A stretch of DNA of 15,622 nucleotides from Caldifarciminota bacterium UBA2202 (GTDB lineage Bacteria; Hydrothermota; 32-111), in contig DCUY01000064.1 in assembly GCA_002327905.1 (NCBI GenBank), forward strand, positions 318 to 15,939. Reading direction: 5' to 3'. A program made the translations under genes and the position numbers. Below the pieces are notes generated by a model. That model was not told the origin of the DNA, did no database searches, and saw only the letters and a program-made list of their open reading frames with translations. How positions within the stretch are numbered: position 1 is the first letter of the stretch; each line of letters starts with the position of its first letter. Of this stretch, positions 14,858-15,622 are shown in pieces.

Positions 14858-15538
14858 ATGAAAAAAAGTCTCAGATTAGTTGTCATTTCTCTGTTAGCAT
14901 TGTCAATGCTGATTATGAGCGGATGTCTCTACGGTACTTATCAGATAGCAGACCCGGTGGGGCAGAATAATCTTCATTATGCTTATTATTATGCCTACGC
15001 CGGATACTTTTCTGCCTCTGACAAGGCGCTTGCAGATACGAATGATATTCCTACTAAGATAATGTCAGCAACAGTGATGTATGGACTTCTTGACCAGCTC
15101 GACCTTCAGGTGGGGTATATAGGATCCTCTCTTGGAGCAGGATTGAAATACTCTCCCGATTTTAATATTCCATTGAGATTTGCATTGCTCGGTTCTATTT
15201 ACACTGATATAAAGACGATTTTGATTTATCCGAAAATCGGAGGAATAGCGAGTTATCATCTGAATAATAATCTCACACTCTCTCTCGGTTCGCAGTTTTA
15301 TTTGAAGACCGACAGCACAAGCAATTACAATGGAGAAGTATTTGCATCTCTTGATATAAAGAGACCGAATGTGTTTAATTATAAGATACCAGATTTTTTT
15401 GTGAATTTGCTTATTCCAAAAGCATTTCAGCTGAATATTTCTTATCCTATAAATGAACCGGAGAAGAGATTGTATCTCGGAGTCTCTTTAAGGCATGAGC
15501 TTGATTTTAATTGGGATAAGAGCAGTAAGTCCATATAG
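14858..15538 (+). CDS. Lipoprotein of unknown function, beta-strand-rich, probably outer membrane
   Basis: This 226-residue protein has a lipoprotein signal: basic MKKSLR, a hydrophobic stretch, and the lipobox-like MSGC with Cys23 as the probable lipidated residue. The mature part is rich in alternating hydrophobic/polar strands and aromatic residues (LDLQVGYIGSSLGAGLKYS near 82-100, LTLSLGSQFYLK near 140-151, KRLYLGVSLRHELDF near 204-218). This recalls small outer-membrane beta-barrel proteins, although lipidation and a barrel do not usually occur together. I do not recognise a named family. A good ribosome binding site and strong promoter suggest it is abundant. It is followed after 11 bases by a tRNA gene, and no terminator is visible between them. 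A surface or periplasmic-facing structural role is inference only. Confidence 0.78.
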   Translation: MKKSLRLVVISLLALSMLIMSGCLYGTYQIADPVGQNNLHYAYYYAYAGYFSASDKALADTNDIPTKIMSATVMYGLLDQLDLQVGYIGSSLGAGLKYSPDFNIPLRFALLGSIYTDIKTILIYPKIGGIASYHLNNNLTLSLGSQFYLKTDSTSNYNGEVFASLDIKRPNVFNYKIPDFFVNLLIPKAFQLNISYPINEPEKRLYLGVSLRHELDFNWDKSSKSI

Positions 15539-15549
15539 AAATAATTAAT

Positions 15550-15622
15550 GCGCCCGTGGCTCAATTGGATAAAGCACTTGACTACGGATCAAGCGATTAG
15601 GGGTTCGAGTCCCTTCGGGCGC
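15550..15622 (+). tRNA. tRNA-Arg (anticodon ACG), cut by the window end
   Basis: The seven-base acceptor stem pairs GCGCCCG (15550-15556) with CGGGCGC (15616-15622). The D arm contains GCTC and TTGG. The anticodon stem CTTGA/TCAAG encloses the loop CTACGGA, giving anticodon ACG (arginine, CGN codons after A34-to-inosine editing). The T loop reads TTCGAGT. The discriminator base and any encoded CCA lie beyond the window. The D stem has one C-A mismatch; all else is canonical. Confidence 0.96.

Noticed and set aside
1..15622. CRISPR arrays, insertion sequences, phage genes or frameshifted genes
   Set aside because: No regularly spaced repeats, transposase or phage proteins were seen, and all the large genes are intact with complete catalytic motifs.

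Overview
The window is AT-rich bacterial DNA. Every gene lies on the + strand and coding density is high. It suggests a Gram-negative bacterium from an FCB-like or related candidate lineage (Cloacimonadota/WOR-3 style). The grounds are a lipoprotein with a lipobox, large secreted multidomain proteases ending in FlgD-like/type IX-secretion-style C-terminal domains, and arginine codons dominated by AGA. The phylum is an inference; no marker gene fixes it.

Layout. Bases 6-78 fold on paper into a three-way-junction RNA-like element of unknown identity. Bases 127-2675 hold a tightly packed housekeeping operon: LemA membrane protein, an M48 membrane metalloprotease with an N-terminal zinc ribbon, and a family 2 glycosyltransferase, with one base between successive genes. 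After a 120-base AT-rich spacer with a possible extended -10 promoter comes a block of secreted proteins (2796-14812): a KP-43-like subtilisin (S8), a gingipain-like cysteine protease (C25), a second S8 that is a clear paralogue of the first, and a protein with two lamin-tail domains. Intrinsic terminators follow the first S8 and the C25 gene, and a hairpin overlaps the stop of the second S8. The window closes with a lipoprotein gene behind a near-consensus sigma-70 promoter and a tRNA-Arg(ACG) that runs to the last base.

How the genes may work together. The three proteases share one plan: signal peptide, propeptide, catalytic domain, beta-sandwich modules, and a C-terminal domain with an L-x-N-G-x-Y motif. 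The lamin-tail protein ends in a similar module. Together they look like a set of cell-surface or exported proteins sent out by one route, with two serine proteases flanking a cysteine protease. A proteolytic cascade in which one protease matures another is plausible but is not shown by the sequence. The two S8 genes are an old duplication: pro- and catalytic regions are strongly conserved and almost gap-free, while the C-terminal thirds are built from different modules.
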